Assembly: GCF_030406605.1 (NCBI RefSeq)
Contig: NZ_CP129104.1
Coordinates: 2,865,830-2,929,829, forward strand
Direction: 5' to 3'
DNA from: Curtobacterium sp. 458
Lineage (GTDB): Bacteria; Actinomycetota; Actinomycetes; Actinomycetales; Microbacteriaceae
Length of the DNA stretch: 64,000 nucleotides
The notes beneath the pieces are model-generated. The model was not told the DNA's origin, ran no database searches, and saw only the letters and a program-made list of their open reading frames with translations. Position 1 is the first letter of the stretch. The number at the start of each line of letters is the position of its first letter. Below, piece by piece: positions 51,363 to 60,309 of this stretch. The position numbers and the translations under genes were made by a program.

Positions 51363-53468
51363 ATGGTCGACACCGCGCCCGCGCACAGCACCAGCACCCC
51401 GAAGGCCAGCACCCCGAAGGCCGACGCCGCCGGTGACCCCGCCGCGGGCACCCCCGTCGGGTCCACCGCTGCCGACGTGCACATCGACGTCGACCTCGTC
51501 GCCGAACTCCTGCTCGGCCGGTGGGCCGAGGACCGGCGCATCTCCCGTCGCCTCGCGCTCGACCCGGCGATGCACAAGATCGAGGGCATGCCCTACGCCG
51601 ACGCCCGGTCGCGCACGCTCGACCAACTGCGCATCCTCGTCGAGGCCGGTGCGATCCAGCGGCCGTACCCGCCGGAGTTCGGCGGCCAGGACAACCACGG
51701 CGGGAACCTCGCGGCGTTCGAGGAGCTCACGACGGCCGACCCGTCGATGCAGATCAAGGCGGGCGTGCAGTGGGGCCTCTTCGGTTCCGCCGTGCACCAC
51801 CTCGGCACCGAACGGAACCACCGCGAGTTCCTCCCCGGCATCGTCTCGTTCGAGGTCCCGGGGTGCTTCGCCATGACCGAGACCGGGCACGGGTCGGACG
51901 TGCAGAGCATCGCCACAAGCGCCACGTACGACCCGGACACGCAGGAGTTCGTCATCCACACGCCCTTCCGCGGTGCGTGGAAGGACTACATCGGCAACGC
52001 CGCCCTGCACGGCAAGGCCGCCGTGGTGTTCGCGAAACTGGTGACGCAGGGCGTCGACCACGGTGTGCACGCGTTCTACGTCCCGATCCGCGACGACGAG
52101 GGCACGTTCCTTCCCGGCGTCGGCGGGGAGGACGACGGCTACAAGGGCGGCCTGAACGGCATCGACAACGGTCGCCTGCACTTCGACCACGTGCGCGTGC
52201 CCCGGACGAACCTCCTGAACCGCTACGGCGACGTCGCCGAGGACGGCACCTACAGCTCCCCCATCGCGTCGCCCGGCCGTCGGTTCTTCACGATGCTCGG
52301 CACGCTCGTGCAGGGCCGGGTCTCGCTCGACGGCGCGGCGGTCGTGGCGCAGAAGATCGGTCTGCAGATCGCCCTGACCTACGCGATGGAGCGACGGCAG
52401 TTCCCCACCGGCGACGGCACCGAGGGCGTCCTGCTCGACTACGGCCGGCACCAGCGCCGGCTGATCCCGCGGCTCGCGACCGTGTTCGCGCAGTCGTTCG
52501 CGCACGAGAAGCTGCTCCGGACCTTCGACGACGTCTTCAGCGGACGTGAGGACACGCCGCAGCGCCGCGAGGACCTCGAGACGCAGGCGGCCGCGTTCAA
52601 GGCGATGTCGACGTGGTCGGCACTCGACACGCTCCAGGAGTGCCGCGAGGCCTGCGGCGGTGCCGGGTTCCTCGCGGAGAACCGCCTCACCGGCCTCCGC
52701 GCCGACCTCGACGTCTACGTGACGTTCGAGGGCGACAACACCGTCCTGCTCCAGCTCGTCGGCAAGCGGCTGCTCACCGAGTTCCGCGCGCGGGCACCGA
52801 AGGACGCGGCGGCGACCGCGCGCTTCGTCGCGGGTACGGCAGCGTCGAAGCTCGCCGACGCCATGGGGATCCGGCGGCTCGAGCAGACCCTCGCCGACCG
52901 CGGCTCCCTCGCCGCGAGCGTGACGGATCTCCAGGACCCGACGACCCAGCGCGAACTCCTCGCCGGCCGCGTCGACACGATGGTGACCGAGATCGGCATG
53001 CGGCTCGCCGGGGCGGGGAAGGACCGGGAGCGCGCGGCGCTGCTCCTGAACCGCTCGCAGCACGAACTCATCGAGGCGTCGAAGGCGCACGCCGAGCTCA
53101 TGCAGTGGGACGCCTTCACCGAGGCCCTCGACGAGGTCCCCGAGGGTGACACCCGGCGGGTGCTCGTCTGGCTCCGCGACATGTTCGCCCTCGGCCTGCT
53201 CGAGCAGCACCTCGGCTGGTACCTCGTGCACGGGCGTCTGACCGCTCAGCGCGCCCGGGCCGTGTCCGCGTACATCGACCGACTGGTCGCCCGGGTCCGC
53301 CCGGTCGTGCCGCAGCTGCTCGAGACGTTCGGGTACGAGCCCGGACACGTGCGGGCACCGATCGCGCTCGGTGCCGAGCGGGAGCGACAGGACGAGGCGC
53401 GCGCCTGGTTCGCCGCCGAGGCCGCCGCGGGGCACCTGCCCGAGCAGGAGAAGAAGCCGCGCCCGTGA
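51363..53468 (+). CDS. acyl-CoA oxidase/dehydrogenase family flavoprotein
   Basis: FAD enzyme of 701 residues with the domain order of peroxisomal-type acyl-CoA oxidases: N-terminal helical domain, beta domain (GCFAMTETGHGSDVQSIAT), and helical core (TLGTLVQGR-like MLGTLVQGRVSLDGAAV; ACGGAGFLAENRLTGLRADL). The candidate catalytic Glu is in YVTFEGDNTVLLQLV. It would carry out the first step of beta-oxidation, making H2O2 if it is an oxidase. The N-terminus has a Thr/Lys/Ala-rich repeat (STPKASTPKADAAG) not seen in the family. AGGAGG lies upstream. TAGCGT at 51312 may be the -10 box. Confidence 0.88.
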   Translation: MVDTAPAHSTSTPKASTPKADAAGDPAAGTPVGSTAADVHIDVDLVAELLLGRWAEDRRISRRLALDPAMHKIEGMPYADARSRTLDQLRILVEAGAIQRPYPPEFGGQDNHGGNLAAFEELTTADPSMQIKAGVQWGLFGSAVHHLGTERNHREFLPGIVSFEVPGCFAMTETGHGSDVQSIATSATYDPDTQEFVIHTPFRGAWKDYIGNAALHGKAAVVFAKLVTQGVDHGVHAFYVPIRDDEGTFLPGVGGEDDGYKGGLNGIDNGRLHFDHVRVPRTNLLNRYGDVAEDGTYSSPIASPGRRFFTMLGTLVQGRVSLDGAAVVAQKIGLQIALTYAMERRQFPTGDGTEGVLLDYGRHQRRLIPRLATVFAQSFAHEKLLRTFDDVFSGREDTPQRREDLETQAAAFKAMSTWSALDTLQECREACGGAGFLAENRLTGLRADLDVYVTFEGDNTVLLQLVGKRLLTEFRARAPKDAAATARFVAGTAASKLADAMGIRRLEQTLADRGSLAASVTDLQDPTTQRELLAGRVDTMVTEIGMRLAGAGKDRERAALLLNRSQHELIEASKAHAELMQWDAFTEALDEVPEGDTRRVLVWLRDMFALGLLEQHLGWYLVHGRLTAQRARAVSAYIDRLVARVRPVVPQLLETFGYEPGHVRAPIALGAERERQDEARAWFAAEAAAGHLPEQEKKPRP

Positions 53469-53482
53469 TCCGTCCCAGGCGA

Positions 53483-53500
53483 TCAACCTTGTGGGGTTGA
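53483..53500. promoter_or_regulatory. palindromic operator 1 upstream of the satD-like gene
   Basis: TCAACCTTGTGGGGTTGA: perfect outer 6-base arms (7 with flanking A/T). It differs from operator 2 by one base out of 18. It contains TTGATT (53498-53503), a candidate -35 box. Confidence 0.65.
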
Positions 53501-53511
53501 TTGTGCGCTTG

Positions 53512-53529
53512 TCAACCTTGTAGGGTTGA
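53512..53529. promoter_or_regulatory. palindromic operator 2 upstream of the satD-like gene
   Basis: TCAACCTTGTAGGGTTGA, centred 29 bases after operator 1. It includes TAGGGT (53521-53526), a candidate -10 box 18 bases after TTGATT. Both promoter hexamers thus lie inside palindromes. The start codon is 15 bases downstream. Confidence 0.65.
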
Positions 53530-53543
53530 CGACAGGAGGGATC

Positions 53544-54164
53544 ATGATCGTCATCACGGCGGACCAGATCGACAGCCGAGCGGGATCAGACCGCGTCGAG
53601 ACGGCTCTGCTGGGAGTGTCCGACGTCCTCGGCGACGCCGCGGTGCTGCCGCCGGAACGCACCGCGGGCGACGAGTTCCAGGTGCTCGTGTCCTCCGGGG
53701 GCGCGGCCGTCGACGTCGTCCGAGCGCTGACGCGGCAGGGCGGCTGGAGCATCGGTGTCGGCGTCGGAGCCGTCGAGTCACCCCTGCCGACGTCCACCCG
53801 TGCAGCCACCGGCCCGGCGTTCTACGCGGCGCGGGCGGCCGTCGAGCGTGCGAAGTCCACGCCGGAGCGCTTCGCGCTCGAGGTGGCACCGGGTGCCTCG
53901 CGCGACACGTCCGAGGTGGAGCCGCTCTTCGCACAGACCGTCCGCGCCCTCGGCCGCCGCTCCGCCGAGGGGTGGGAACTGGCCGACCTGCTCGACGCCG
54001 GCCTGTCCCGGACCGAGGCCGCGGCCCGCCTCGACATCACACCGCAGGCGGTCGCGAAGCGGTACGCGTCGGCCGAGCTCCGGAGCGACGCCCCGGTGCG
54101 CGCCGCGCTGGCCGCCCTGCTGGAGTCGACCGACCGACCTGCCGACGAGGAGCGCACACCGTGA
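53544..54164 (+). CDS. SatD-like protein with C-terminal helix-turn-helix
   Basis: Protein of 206 residues. The N-terminal part (VITADQIDSRAGSDRV, ERTAGDEFQVLV, WSIGVGVGAVESPLP) resembles the SatD family, whose fold is related to nucleotide-cyclase/GGDEF domains; AGDEFQ recalls the GGDEF loop. The C-terminal part (ELADLLDAGLSRTEAAARLD, ITPQAVAKRY) is a clear helix-turn-helix. AGGAGGG is right before the ATG. A plausible reading is a DNA-binding sensor that controls its own operon through the twin palindromes upstream. It overlaps the membrane protein gene by GTGA. The family name is from memory. Confidence 0.75.
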   Translation: MIVITADQIDSRAGSDRVETALLGVSDVLGDAAVLPPERTAGDEFQVLVSSGGAAVDVVRALTRQGGWSIGVGVGAVESPLPTSTRAATGPAFYAARAAVERAKSTPERFALEVAPGASRDTSEVEPLFAQTVRALGRRSAEGWELADLLDAGLSRTEAAARLDITPQAVAKRYASAELRSDAPVRAALAALLESTDRPADEERTP

Positions 54165-54805
54165 CCGCCGCGCTCTGGACCACCGCCTCCGTCGTCGTGC
54201 TCGCCGCCGCCGTCTGGAGCACCGTCCGCCCCCTGCCCCCGGTCGTCCGGGCCGCACCGCCGGTGGTCGTGCTCCTGGCCCTCCTCACGATCCGCATCGC
54301 GACCGGGACCATCGGCACCGGCACGAGCACAGGAACCGGCACCGGCACCGGCACCGGCGTCGGCCTCGCAGCGACCGCCCCGGACCCCGTGGTCGGCACC
54401 GTCCTGGCCGCAGCGGTCTGCCTCCTCGGCATCCTCGCCGGCAGCGCCGTCACCGGGGCCGTCCTCGGCGTCGCGATGCGGAGCGACCTGCGCCGCGGCG
54501 ACGTCCGCAGGGGCACGCACGGCGGCATCCTCGTGAGCACGACGGACGAACCGCTGGGGAACGCCACGGTCCCGCCACCCTCGGAGGTCCTCCGCGGCGG
54601 CGCGGTCATCGGGTTCCTCGAGCGCTTCGCCATCGTCGGCGCCGCCCTCGTGGGCCACCTCGAGATCGTCGCCGCGGTGATCGCGGTCAAGGGCCTCGGC
54701 CGGTTCTCCGAGCTCGACTCCCCCGCGGCGCGCGAGCGCTTCATCGTGGGCACCCTGACGAGCACCTGCTGGGCGGGTCTCGCCGCCGCGGTCGTCCTCC
54801 TCTAG
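54161..54805 (+). CDS. membrane protein paired with the SatD-like protein
   Basis: Membrane protein of 214 residues with about five helices (WTTASVVVLAAAVWSTV, VVVLLALLTIRIA, VGTVLAAAVCLLGILAG, FAIVGAALVGHLEIVAAVIA, LTSTCWAGLAAAVVLL). Between helices 2 and 3 is a Gly/Thr run (TGTGTSTGTGTGTGTG) encoded by ACCGGC repeats, likely variable in length. The segment LGRFSEL near the end resembles small membrane partners that accompany SatD proteins in other high-GC bacteria. GTG start overlapping the previous gene. Function unknown. Confidence 0.75.
   Translation: MTAALWTTASVVVLAAAVWSTVRPLPPVVRAAPPVVVLLALLTIRIATGTIGTGTSTGTGTGTGTGVGLAATAPDPVVGTVLAAAVCLLGILAGSAVTGAVLGVAMRSDLRRGDVRRGTHGGILVSTTDEPLGNATVPPPSEVLRGGAVIGFLERFAIVGAALVGHLEIVAAVIAVKGLGRFSELDSPAARERFIVGTLTSTCWAGLAAAVVLL
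54335..54358 (+). repeat. ACCGGC hexanucleotide repeat, four perfect copies
   Basis: Four in-frame copies of ACCGGC inside the membrane protein gene encode Thr-Gly pairs; imperfect copies precede it. Changes in number would keep the frame and alter only loop length. Confidence 0.8.
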
Positions 54806-54821
54806 GAAGAGCGGCGGACGG

Positions 54822-55085
54822 TCAGGACCCGGCCGACGGACCACCCTGGTCGCCCAGCGCACGACGGAGCCGGGCCTCGGCGTCGTCGTCGGCAGCACCC
54901 GCGGCGGCTGCGGCCTCGGCGTTCGCCTCGATGACCGCCCGGACGACCTCCTCGCGTTGGATCTTCACACCGCGCGGGGCGTCGATGCCGATGCGCACCC
55001 CGTCGCCACGGCCGTCGAGCACCGTGATGACGATGTCGTCACCGACGAGGATCCGCTCGCCGACCTTCCGCGTGAGTACCAGCAC
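54822..55085 (-). CDS. csrA: translational regulator CsrA
   Basis: RNA-binding regulator of 87 residues. The N-terminal 60 residues are canonical CsrA: LVLTRKVGERILVGDDIVIT, GVRIGIDAPRGVKIQREEV. The C-terminal Ala/Asp-rich tail (about 25 residues) is longer than usual. In Gram-positives CsrA controls flagellin translation together with FliW; FliW is not in this window. It follows the FlhF-like gene by four bases at the end of the flagellar operon. TAGGCT ends six bases before the GTG start, so a leaderless transcript may also arise here. Confidence 0.93.
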   Translation of the reverse strand: MLVLTRKVGERILVGDDIVITVLDGRGDGVRIGIDAPRGVKIQREEVVRAVIEANAEAAAAAGAADDDAEARLRRALGDQGGPSAGS

Positions 55086-55089
55086 CCCG

Positions 55090-56019
55090 TCAGCCTAGCG
55101 ACAGGACCGGCACTCCCAGCAGGTGCACCGACTCCGGCGTGGCGGTCTCCGCGGTACCGATCGCGACCACGCCCGCGACGGTCACACGCGCCGCCACCGC
55201 CCGGAGCATCGCAGCGGCGTCCTCCGTCTTCCGTCCCGCGTCGACGACGAGCCAGACCTGGTCGGCGCCGAGTGCCTCGATCGTCGCCGCGTCGTCCCAC
55301 GCGGCGACCGCGAGCACCGTCGCGCCGTCGCGGACGCCGTCGGCCCGCGCGAGGATCCCGGAGCGCCGGTCCGCGGCCGCGGTCGGCCGCAGCGCGTGCC
55401 GGGTGGCGAACAGCCCGGCGACCGCGTCGACGTCGCCCGCACGGCCGACGAGCAGGACGAGGTCGCCGTCCGCGGAGCGGACCGACGGCACGACCGGGCG
55501 CACCGGCGACGCGATGGCGACGGTGGGGACGACGCCCTCGTCGAGGACCGCCGGATCGTCGAGGAGGCGCGCCGCGCCTCCAGGCAGGGTGTCGGTGACG
55601 GCCTGGAGGCGCGACCCGCCCTGGTCGGGCAGGCTGCGGACCACCGGTGCGGACGCCGGTGCGATGCCGTCCGCGACGAACCCGTCGAGGACCGACGCGA
55701 ACGCGTCGGCGCGGGTCGCGCCGGTGCCGTCGGCGGCGATGATGCGTGCCTCGGCGGCCTCCGCGTCGGCGAGCAGCGCCGCGATGCCCGCGCGCTGCAC
55801 GGGCCCGTCGGCGATCGCCACCACGGCGGTGGGCGCCTCGTCCGGCGACGGGACCTCGACGGTGGCCTCGACGTGGGCCCTGCGGAACAGTCCGGCGATG
55901 CCCGGCGTCGTCACCCGTTCGGCGGCGACGATCCGGGCGGCGGGGCCGAACTCCTCGCGGACGGCGTCGCGCACCGCCTCGAGGGTGGCTCCGTCACGCT
56001 GCAACCGCGTCGGTGACAC
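55090..56019 (-). CDS. FlhF-like protein without a recognisable P-loop
   Basis: Protein of 309 residues between flhA and csrA, the place of flhF in many flagellar operons. The N-terminus GATLEAVRDAVREEFGPAAR followed by IVAAERV and GIAGLFRRAHVEATVEV matches FlhF N-terminal style. The rest has an SRP-GTPase-like size and pattern (LVLLVGRAGDVDAVAGL; VWLVVDAGRKTEDAAAML) but no GxxxxGKT, so GTP binding as in true FlhF is doubtful. It may have kept only a structural or placement role. The GTG start overlaps the flhA end by 26 bases; TTG at 56004 is an alternative. Confidence 0.65.
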   Translation of the reverse strand: MSPTRLQRDGATLEAVRDAVREEFGPAARIVAAERVTTPGIAGLFRRAHVEATVEVPSPDEAPTAVVAIADGPVQRAGIAALLADAEAAEARIIAADGTGATRADAFASVLDGFVADGIAPASAPVVRSLPDQGGSRLQAVTDTLPGGAARLLDDPAVLDEGVVPTVAIASPVRPVVPSVRSADGDLVLLVGRAGDVDAVAGLFATRHALRPTAAADRRSGILARADGVRDGATVLAVAAWDDAATIEALGADQVWLVVDAGRKTEDAAAMLRAVAARVTVAGVVAIGTAETATPESVHLLGVPVLSLG

Positions 56020-58048
56020 GGACCACCCCCACGGTCTCGATGGTGGAGCCCGCGGCCGTGGCCTCCTGGTACGACAGGACCGGCAGGCCGTTCGACTGCG
56101 CAGCGACCATGCGGTGCACGGCTGGCCGGAGCTGCGGCGCGCAGACGAGGACGGCGGAGAGTCCCTGGTCCTCGACCGACCGGACGGCGTCGCGGACCGA
56201 GCCGAGGACCTGCTCGATGCGGTGCGCGTCGAGGACGATCTGGCTGCCCTGCTCCGACGGGCGGAGCCCCTCGAGCATCGTCTGCTCGAGCAGCGGGTCG
56301 ATCATGATGACGCGGAGCACGCCGCCGTCGGTGTGCCGGGCGACGAGCGCGGGACCGAGGGCCGCACGGGCGGACTCGACGAGCCCCTCGGGGTCGGTCG
56401 ACACCTTCGCGCGGAGGGTCAGTGCCTCGCAGATGCGGCCGAGGTCGTTGATCGGGACGCGCTCGGCGAGGAGCCCCTGCAGGACGCGCTGGAGCTCGGC
56501 CATCGACAGCATGCCGGGGACGAGTTCGTCGACCGCGGCGGGGTTGACCTGCTTGACGCCCTCGGTGAGGACCTTGACGTCCTCGCGGGTGAGCAGGCGC
56601 GCGGCGTTGTCACCGATCACGGCCTGCAGGTGCGTCACGAGCACGGACACCCGGTCGATGACGGTCGCCCCGGTCATCTCGGCGGCGTGCCGGAGCTCTG
56701 CGGGGACCCACTTGCCGGCGAGGCCGAACACCGGCTCGACGGTGGCGGCGCCCGGGAGTCCGTCGAGCTGGTCGCCGAGGGCGAGGACGCTGCGGGACGG
56801 TGCGGTCCCCCGGCCGGCCTCGACGCCGGCGATCCGGATCGCGTACGTCGACGGCGGCAGGTCGATGCTGTCCCGCGTCCGGACCGGGGGCACCACGATG
56901 CCCATGTCGACCGCGATCTTCCGGCGCAGTGCCCGCACCCGGCCGAGCAGGTCGTCCGAGGCGCCGGACACCATGTCGACGAGGTCGGGGGCGAGCAGGA
57001 TTTCGAGGGCGTGCACGCGCATCTGCTCGATGAGGTCCTCCGGGGTGTCGGCGGCGGGGGCCGCCGCCTCGAGCGCCTGCGCCTGCGACGCCGCCGCGGC
57101 CTCGCGCTTCGTGTTCTGCCCGATGCGCCACCCGGTGAAGAGCAGGAGCCCGCCGACGATGAGGAACGCCACGATCGGCATCCCGGGGATGAAGCCCATG
57201 GCGATCGCGGCGACCCCGGCGATCGTGAGGGCGTTCCGCGACTGGCCGAGCTGGGCGGCGGCGCTCGACCCCATCTCGGTCTCGGCACCGGAGCGGGTGA
57301 CGATCATGCCCGTCGACACCGCCATGAGGAGCGCGGGGATCTGCGTGACGAGGCCGTCGCCGATCGTCAGGATGCCGTACTTGCCGAGGGCGTCGGTGAT
57401 CGAGAGCCCGTTCTGGGTCATCCCGATCGCGATGCCGCCGACGAGGTTGATGACGATGATGAGGATGCCCGCGATGGCGTCTCCCTTGACGAACTTCGAG
57501 GCACCGTCCATCGCGCCGTAGAAGTCGGCCTCCGCGGAGACCGCCGCGCGGCGCTCCTTCGCCTCGGCGTCCGTGATGAGCCCCGCGTTGAGGTCGGCGT
57601 CGATCGCCATCTGCTTGCCCGGCATCGCGTCGAGCGTGAAGCGGGCGCCCACCTCGGCGACGCGCTCGGCACCCTTCGTGACGACCACGAACTGGATCAC
57701 GACGAGGATGAGGAAGATCACGGCGCCGATGATGATCGACCCGGACACGGCGACGTGCCCGAACGCCTGGATGACGTCGCCCGCGAAGCCGTCACCGAGC
57801 ACGAGGCGCGTCGAGGCGACGTTCAGGCCGAGGCGGAACAGCGTCGCGACGAGCAGCAGCGACGGGAACACCGAGAAGTCGAGCGGCTTCTTGACGAACA
57901 GCGTCGTGAGCAGGATGACGAGCGCCAGCAGGATGTTGCAGATGATGAGCACGTCGAGCAGGAACGACGGCACCGGCAGGATCAGCAGCAGGATGATGCC
58001 GACGATGAAGACCGGGACGGCGAGCTTCGGCAGGTCCTTGCGGTTCAC
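55994..58048 (-). CDS. flhA: flagellar type III export gate protein FlhA
   Basis: Inner-membrane export gate component of 684 residues. The N-terminal half has about eight helices (AVPVFIVGIILLLILPVPSF, PSLLLVATLFRLGLNVASTR, GDAIAGILIIVINLVGGIAI) and the FHIPEP-type loop region with DAMPGKQMAIDADLNAGLI and EADFYGAMDGASKFVKGDAI. The C-terminal cytoplasmic domain (from about 345) docks export substrates. AGGGG precedes the GTG start, which overlaps the flhB stop. Confidence 0.96.
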   Translation of the reverse strand: MNRKDLPKLAVPVFIVGIILLLILPVPSFLLDVLIICNILLALVILLTTLFVKKPLDFSVFPSLLLVATLFRLGLNVASTRLVLGDGFAGDVIQAFGHVAVSGSIIIGAVIFLILVVIQFVVVTKGAERVAEVGARFTLDAMPGKQMAIDADLNAGLITDAEAKERRAAVSAEADFYGAMDGASKFVKGDAIAGILIIVINLVGGIAIGMTQNGLSITDALGKYGILTIGDGLVTQIPALLMAVSTGMIVTRSGAETEMGSSAAAQLGQSRNALTIAGVAAIAMGFIPGMPIVAFLIVGGLLLFTGWRIGQNTKREAAAASQAQALEAAAPAADTPEDLIEQMRVHALEILLAPDLVDMVSGASDDLLGRVRALRRKIAVDMGIVVPPVRTRDSIDLPPSTYAIRIAGVEAGRGTAPSRSVLALGDQLDGLPGAATVEPVFGLAGKWVPAELRHAAEMTGATVIDRVSVLVTHLQAVIGDNAARLLTREDVKVLTEGVKQVNPAAVDELVPGMLSMAELQRVLQGLLAERVPINDLGRICEALTLRAKVSTDPEGLVESARAALGPALVARHTDGGVLRVIMIDPLLEQTMLEGLRPSEQGSQIVLDAHRIEQVLGSVRDAVRSVEDQGLSAVLVCAPQLRPAVHRMVAAQSNGLPVLSYQEATAAGSTIETVGVVRVTDAVAA

Positions 58049-59253
58049 GCGGGAACCCCTTCCGTGGGAGCGCCTTCGCGCGGGGTCTGAGCAGGGCGCG
58101 GGGTGCGGAGCTTGCGGGGCCGGACGTCGCCCGTGAGCGTCGTCGGGTCGAGGACGGTCGCGACCTCTGCCTCGGTCGTCGGACGCGGCGCGGCGTGCGT
58201 GCCGGCAGCCGCGCCCCGGGCCGCGAGCTGCATGACGAACGACAGCACGCGGGCGACGGGCGTGTAGAGGTCGACCGGGATCTCCTGCCCGAGCTCGCAC
58301 GCGGCGTGCAGGGCGCGGGTGAGGGGGACGTCCTGCACGATCGGCACGCGGGCCTCGAGCGCCCTGTCCTTGATCGCCGCGGCGACCGGCCCCGCCCCCT
58401 TGGCGACGACCCGCGGTGCGGACTTGCCCGCCTCGTACTTGATCGCGACCGCGTAGTGCGTCGGGTTGGTCATCACGACGTCCGCGTCGCCGATGGCGGA
58501 GATCATCCGGTTCCGGCTCATCGCCATCTGCCGCGAACGACGCTGCGACCTGATCAGCGGGTCGCCGTCGGACTGCTTGTTCTCGTCCTTGACCTCGCGC
58601 TTGGTCATCATCGTGCGCTTGCGGTTCCGGCGGACGACCACGAACACGTCCACGGCGGCGAGCAGCAGCCCCGCGGCGATCGCCGCACGGAGCAGTGTCC
58701 CGACCCCGTCCCCGGCGGCCGCGAGCACCGCGGTCAGCGGCAGTGAGCCACTCGTCATGAGCACGGGCACGAGTCCCTGCACGGCGAACCAGAGCACGAG
58801 CCCGACGACGGTGGTCTTCAGGAGCGCCTTGACGCCGTTCCACAACGCCTGCACGCCGAACACGCGCTTGAAGCCCTGCACCGGGTCGAAGTGGTCGGGC
58901 TGCGGCGCCATCCGGCGGAAGTGCACGCCGCCCTGGGCGACGGCGGCGGCGAGCACGGCGACCGCGGTGACCCCGAGCATCGGGCCGATGATCGTGCCGA
59001 CGGACGCCATGGCCTCGGCGAACACCCGGTTCATCGTGCCGATCGTCGGGTCTGCGATGACGGTCCGCACCGCCGCGAGCTGGGACTCCCCCGCCGCCGC
59101 CGCGTTGCCGATCGCGGCGGGGATCATCAGCGCCGCCGCCGCGATGCCGACCCACGCGCCGAGGTCCTGGGACCGGCCGAGCTGCCCCTTGCGGTGCACC
59201 TCGCGCATCCGCTTGTCGGTGGCCTTCTCGGACCGCTCTCCACTGTCGGACAC
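58045..59253 (-). CDS. flhB: flagellar type III export switch protein FlhB
   Basis: Membrane protein of 402 residues. Cytoplasmic start SGERSEKATDKRMREVHRKG typical of FlhB, four membrane helices, then a cytoplasmic domain with the autocleavage motif NPTH in DADVVMTNPTHYAVAIKYEA (about residue 262) that switches export from rod/hook to filament proteins. The C-terminal extension of about 50 residues (Pro/Arg/Thr-rich) is not typical. GTG start; the gene follows fliR by four bases. Confidence 0.96.
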   Translation of the reverse strand: MSDSGERSEKATDKRMREVHRKGQLGRSQDLGAWVGIAAAALMIPAAIGNAAAAGESQLAAVRTVIADPTIGTMNRVFAEAMASVGTIIGPMLGVTAVAVLAAAVAQGGVHFRRMAPQPDHFDPVQGFKRVFGVQALWNGVKALLKTTVVGLVLWFAVQGLVPVLMTSGSLPLTAVLAAAGDGVGTLLRAAIAAGLLLAAVDVFVVVRRNRKRTMMTKREVKDENKQSDGDPLIRSQRRSRQMAMSRNRMISAIGDADVVMTNPTHYAVAIKYEAGKSAPRVVAKGAGPVAAAIKDRALEARVPIVQDVPLTRALHAACELGQEIPVDLYTPVARVLSFVMQLAARGAAAGTHAAPRPTTEAEVATVLDPTTLTGDVRPRKLRTPRPAQTPREGAPTEGVPA

Positions 59254-59257
59254 GCCG

Positions 59258-60034
59258 TCACCCCCTGCCCGTGATCGCCTGGACGGCGTCGCCGGTGAGC
59301 GACGACACCACGGAGGGCAGGGCCATCACGAGCGCCCCCGCGAACAGCACGGTGAGGCCGATCTTGATCGGGAAGCCCATCTGGAAGGCGTTGAGCGCCG
59401 GGGCGACCCGGGTGAGCAGGCCGAGTCCGACGTCGGCGAGGAAGAGCACGACGACGAGCGGCCCGGCGATCTGCAGCGTCGCGAGGAACATCTGCGTCAG
59501 GGCGTGCACGAGCACCCCGGCGAAGCCCCCGAGTGCGAAGCCGGCCGGGCTGCCGTCCGCGGCGACGAGCGGCACGGCGTCGAACGACCGGACGAGCCCG
59601 GCGACGATGAGCTGGTAACCGCCCGATGCGAACAGGAGCGCGAGCGCCGTCATCTGGAACAGCCGCGTGAACTGCGCACCGTTCACCTGCGACTGCGGGT
59701 CGAACGCCTGCGCGAGCGTGAACCCGCCGAACAGGTCGATGAGCGACCCCGCGGACTGCACGGCTGCGAACACGAGGTACACGAGGAAGCCGAGGGCGAG
59801 CCCGACCACGAGCTGCGTGACCAGCGCGACGAGGAAGGCTCCGGTGTCGAGCGTCGCGTACCCGGCGGTCACCCGCGGAGCGACCCCGATGGCGAGGGCG
59901 ATGCCGAGCGCGACCTTGACGGTGCCCGGGAACGCCTTGTACGCGAACGGCGGTGCGATGACGAAGAACGCCACGAGGCGCACGCCAGCGAGCATGGTCC
60001 CCTCGAGGCGCGCGGCGTCGATGCTGAGCTCCAT
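59258..60034 (-). CDS. fliR: flagellar export protein FliR
   Basis: Membrane protein of 258 residues with about six helices (VAFFVIAPPFAYKAFPGTVK, LVTQLVVGLALGFLVYLVFA, GSLIDLFGGFTLAQAFDPQS). The GGFTLAQAFDP segment and the ALTQMFLATLQIAGPLVVVL helix are FliR hallmarks. It forms the export pore with FliP and FliQ. ATG overlapping the fliQ stop by one base (TGATG). Confidence 0.95.
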   Translation of the reverse strand: MELSIDAARLEGTMLAGVRLVAFFVIAPPFAYKAFPGTVKVALGIALAIGVAPRVTAGYATLDTGAFLVALVTQLVVGLALGFLVYLVFAAVQSAGSLIDLFGGFTLAQAFDPQSQVNGAQFTRLFQMTALALLFASGGYQLIVAGLVRSFDAVPLVAADGSPAGFALGGFAGVLVHALTQMFLATLQIAGPLVVVLFLADVGLGLLTRVAPALNAFQMGFPIKIGLTVLFAGALVMALPSVVSSLTGDAVQAITGRG

Positions 60035-60309
60035 CAGGCCGCCCCGAGCAGCTTCGGGATCATGTCGAACGCGGCGTGCGTGAACGCGATCATCTCCGAG
60101 ATCATCCAGTTGCCGCAGACGACGAGCGCGATCGCGACCGCGACGGCCTTCGGGACGAACGACAGCGTGACCTCCTGGATCTGGGTCACGGACTGGAACA
60201 GGGAGATCGCGAAGCCCACCACGAGCGAGGTCACGAGGACCGGGGCGGCGAGCTTGCCGGCGACGAGGAGCGCCTGGAGCACGAGGTCGAGGACGGCTTG
60301 CTGGTCCAT
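60034..60309 (-). CDS. fliQ: flagellar export protein FliQ
   Basis: Two-helix membrane protein of 91 residues; LAAPVLVTSLVVGFAISLFQ followed by SVTQIQEVTLSFVPK is diagnostic of FliQ. Part of the FliPQR pore. It overlaps both neighbours by one base. Confidence 0.95.
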   Translation of the reverse strand: MDQQAVLDLVLQALLVAGKLAAPVLVTSLVVGFAISLFQSVTQIQEVTLSFVPKAVAVAIALVVCGNWMISEMIAFTHAAFDMIPKLLGAA

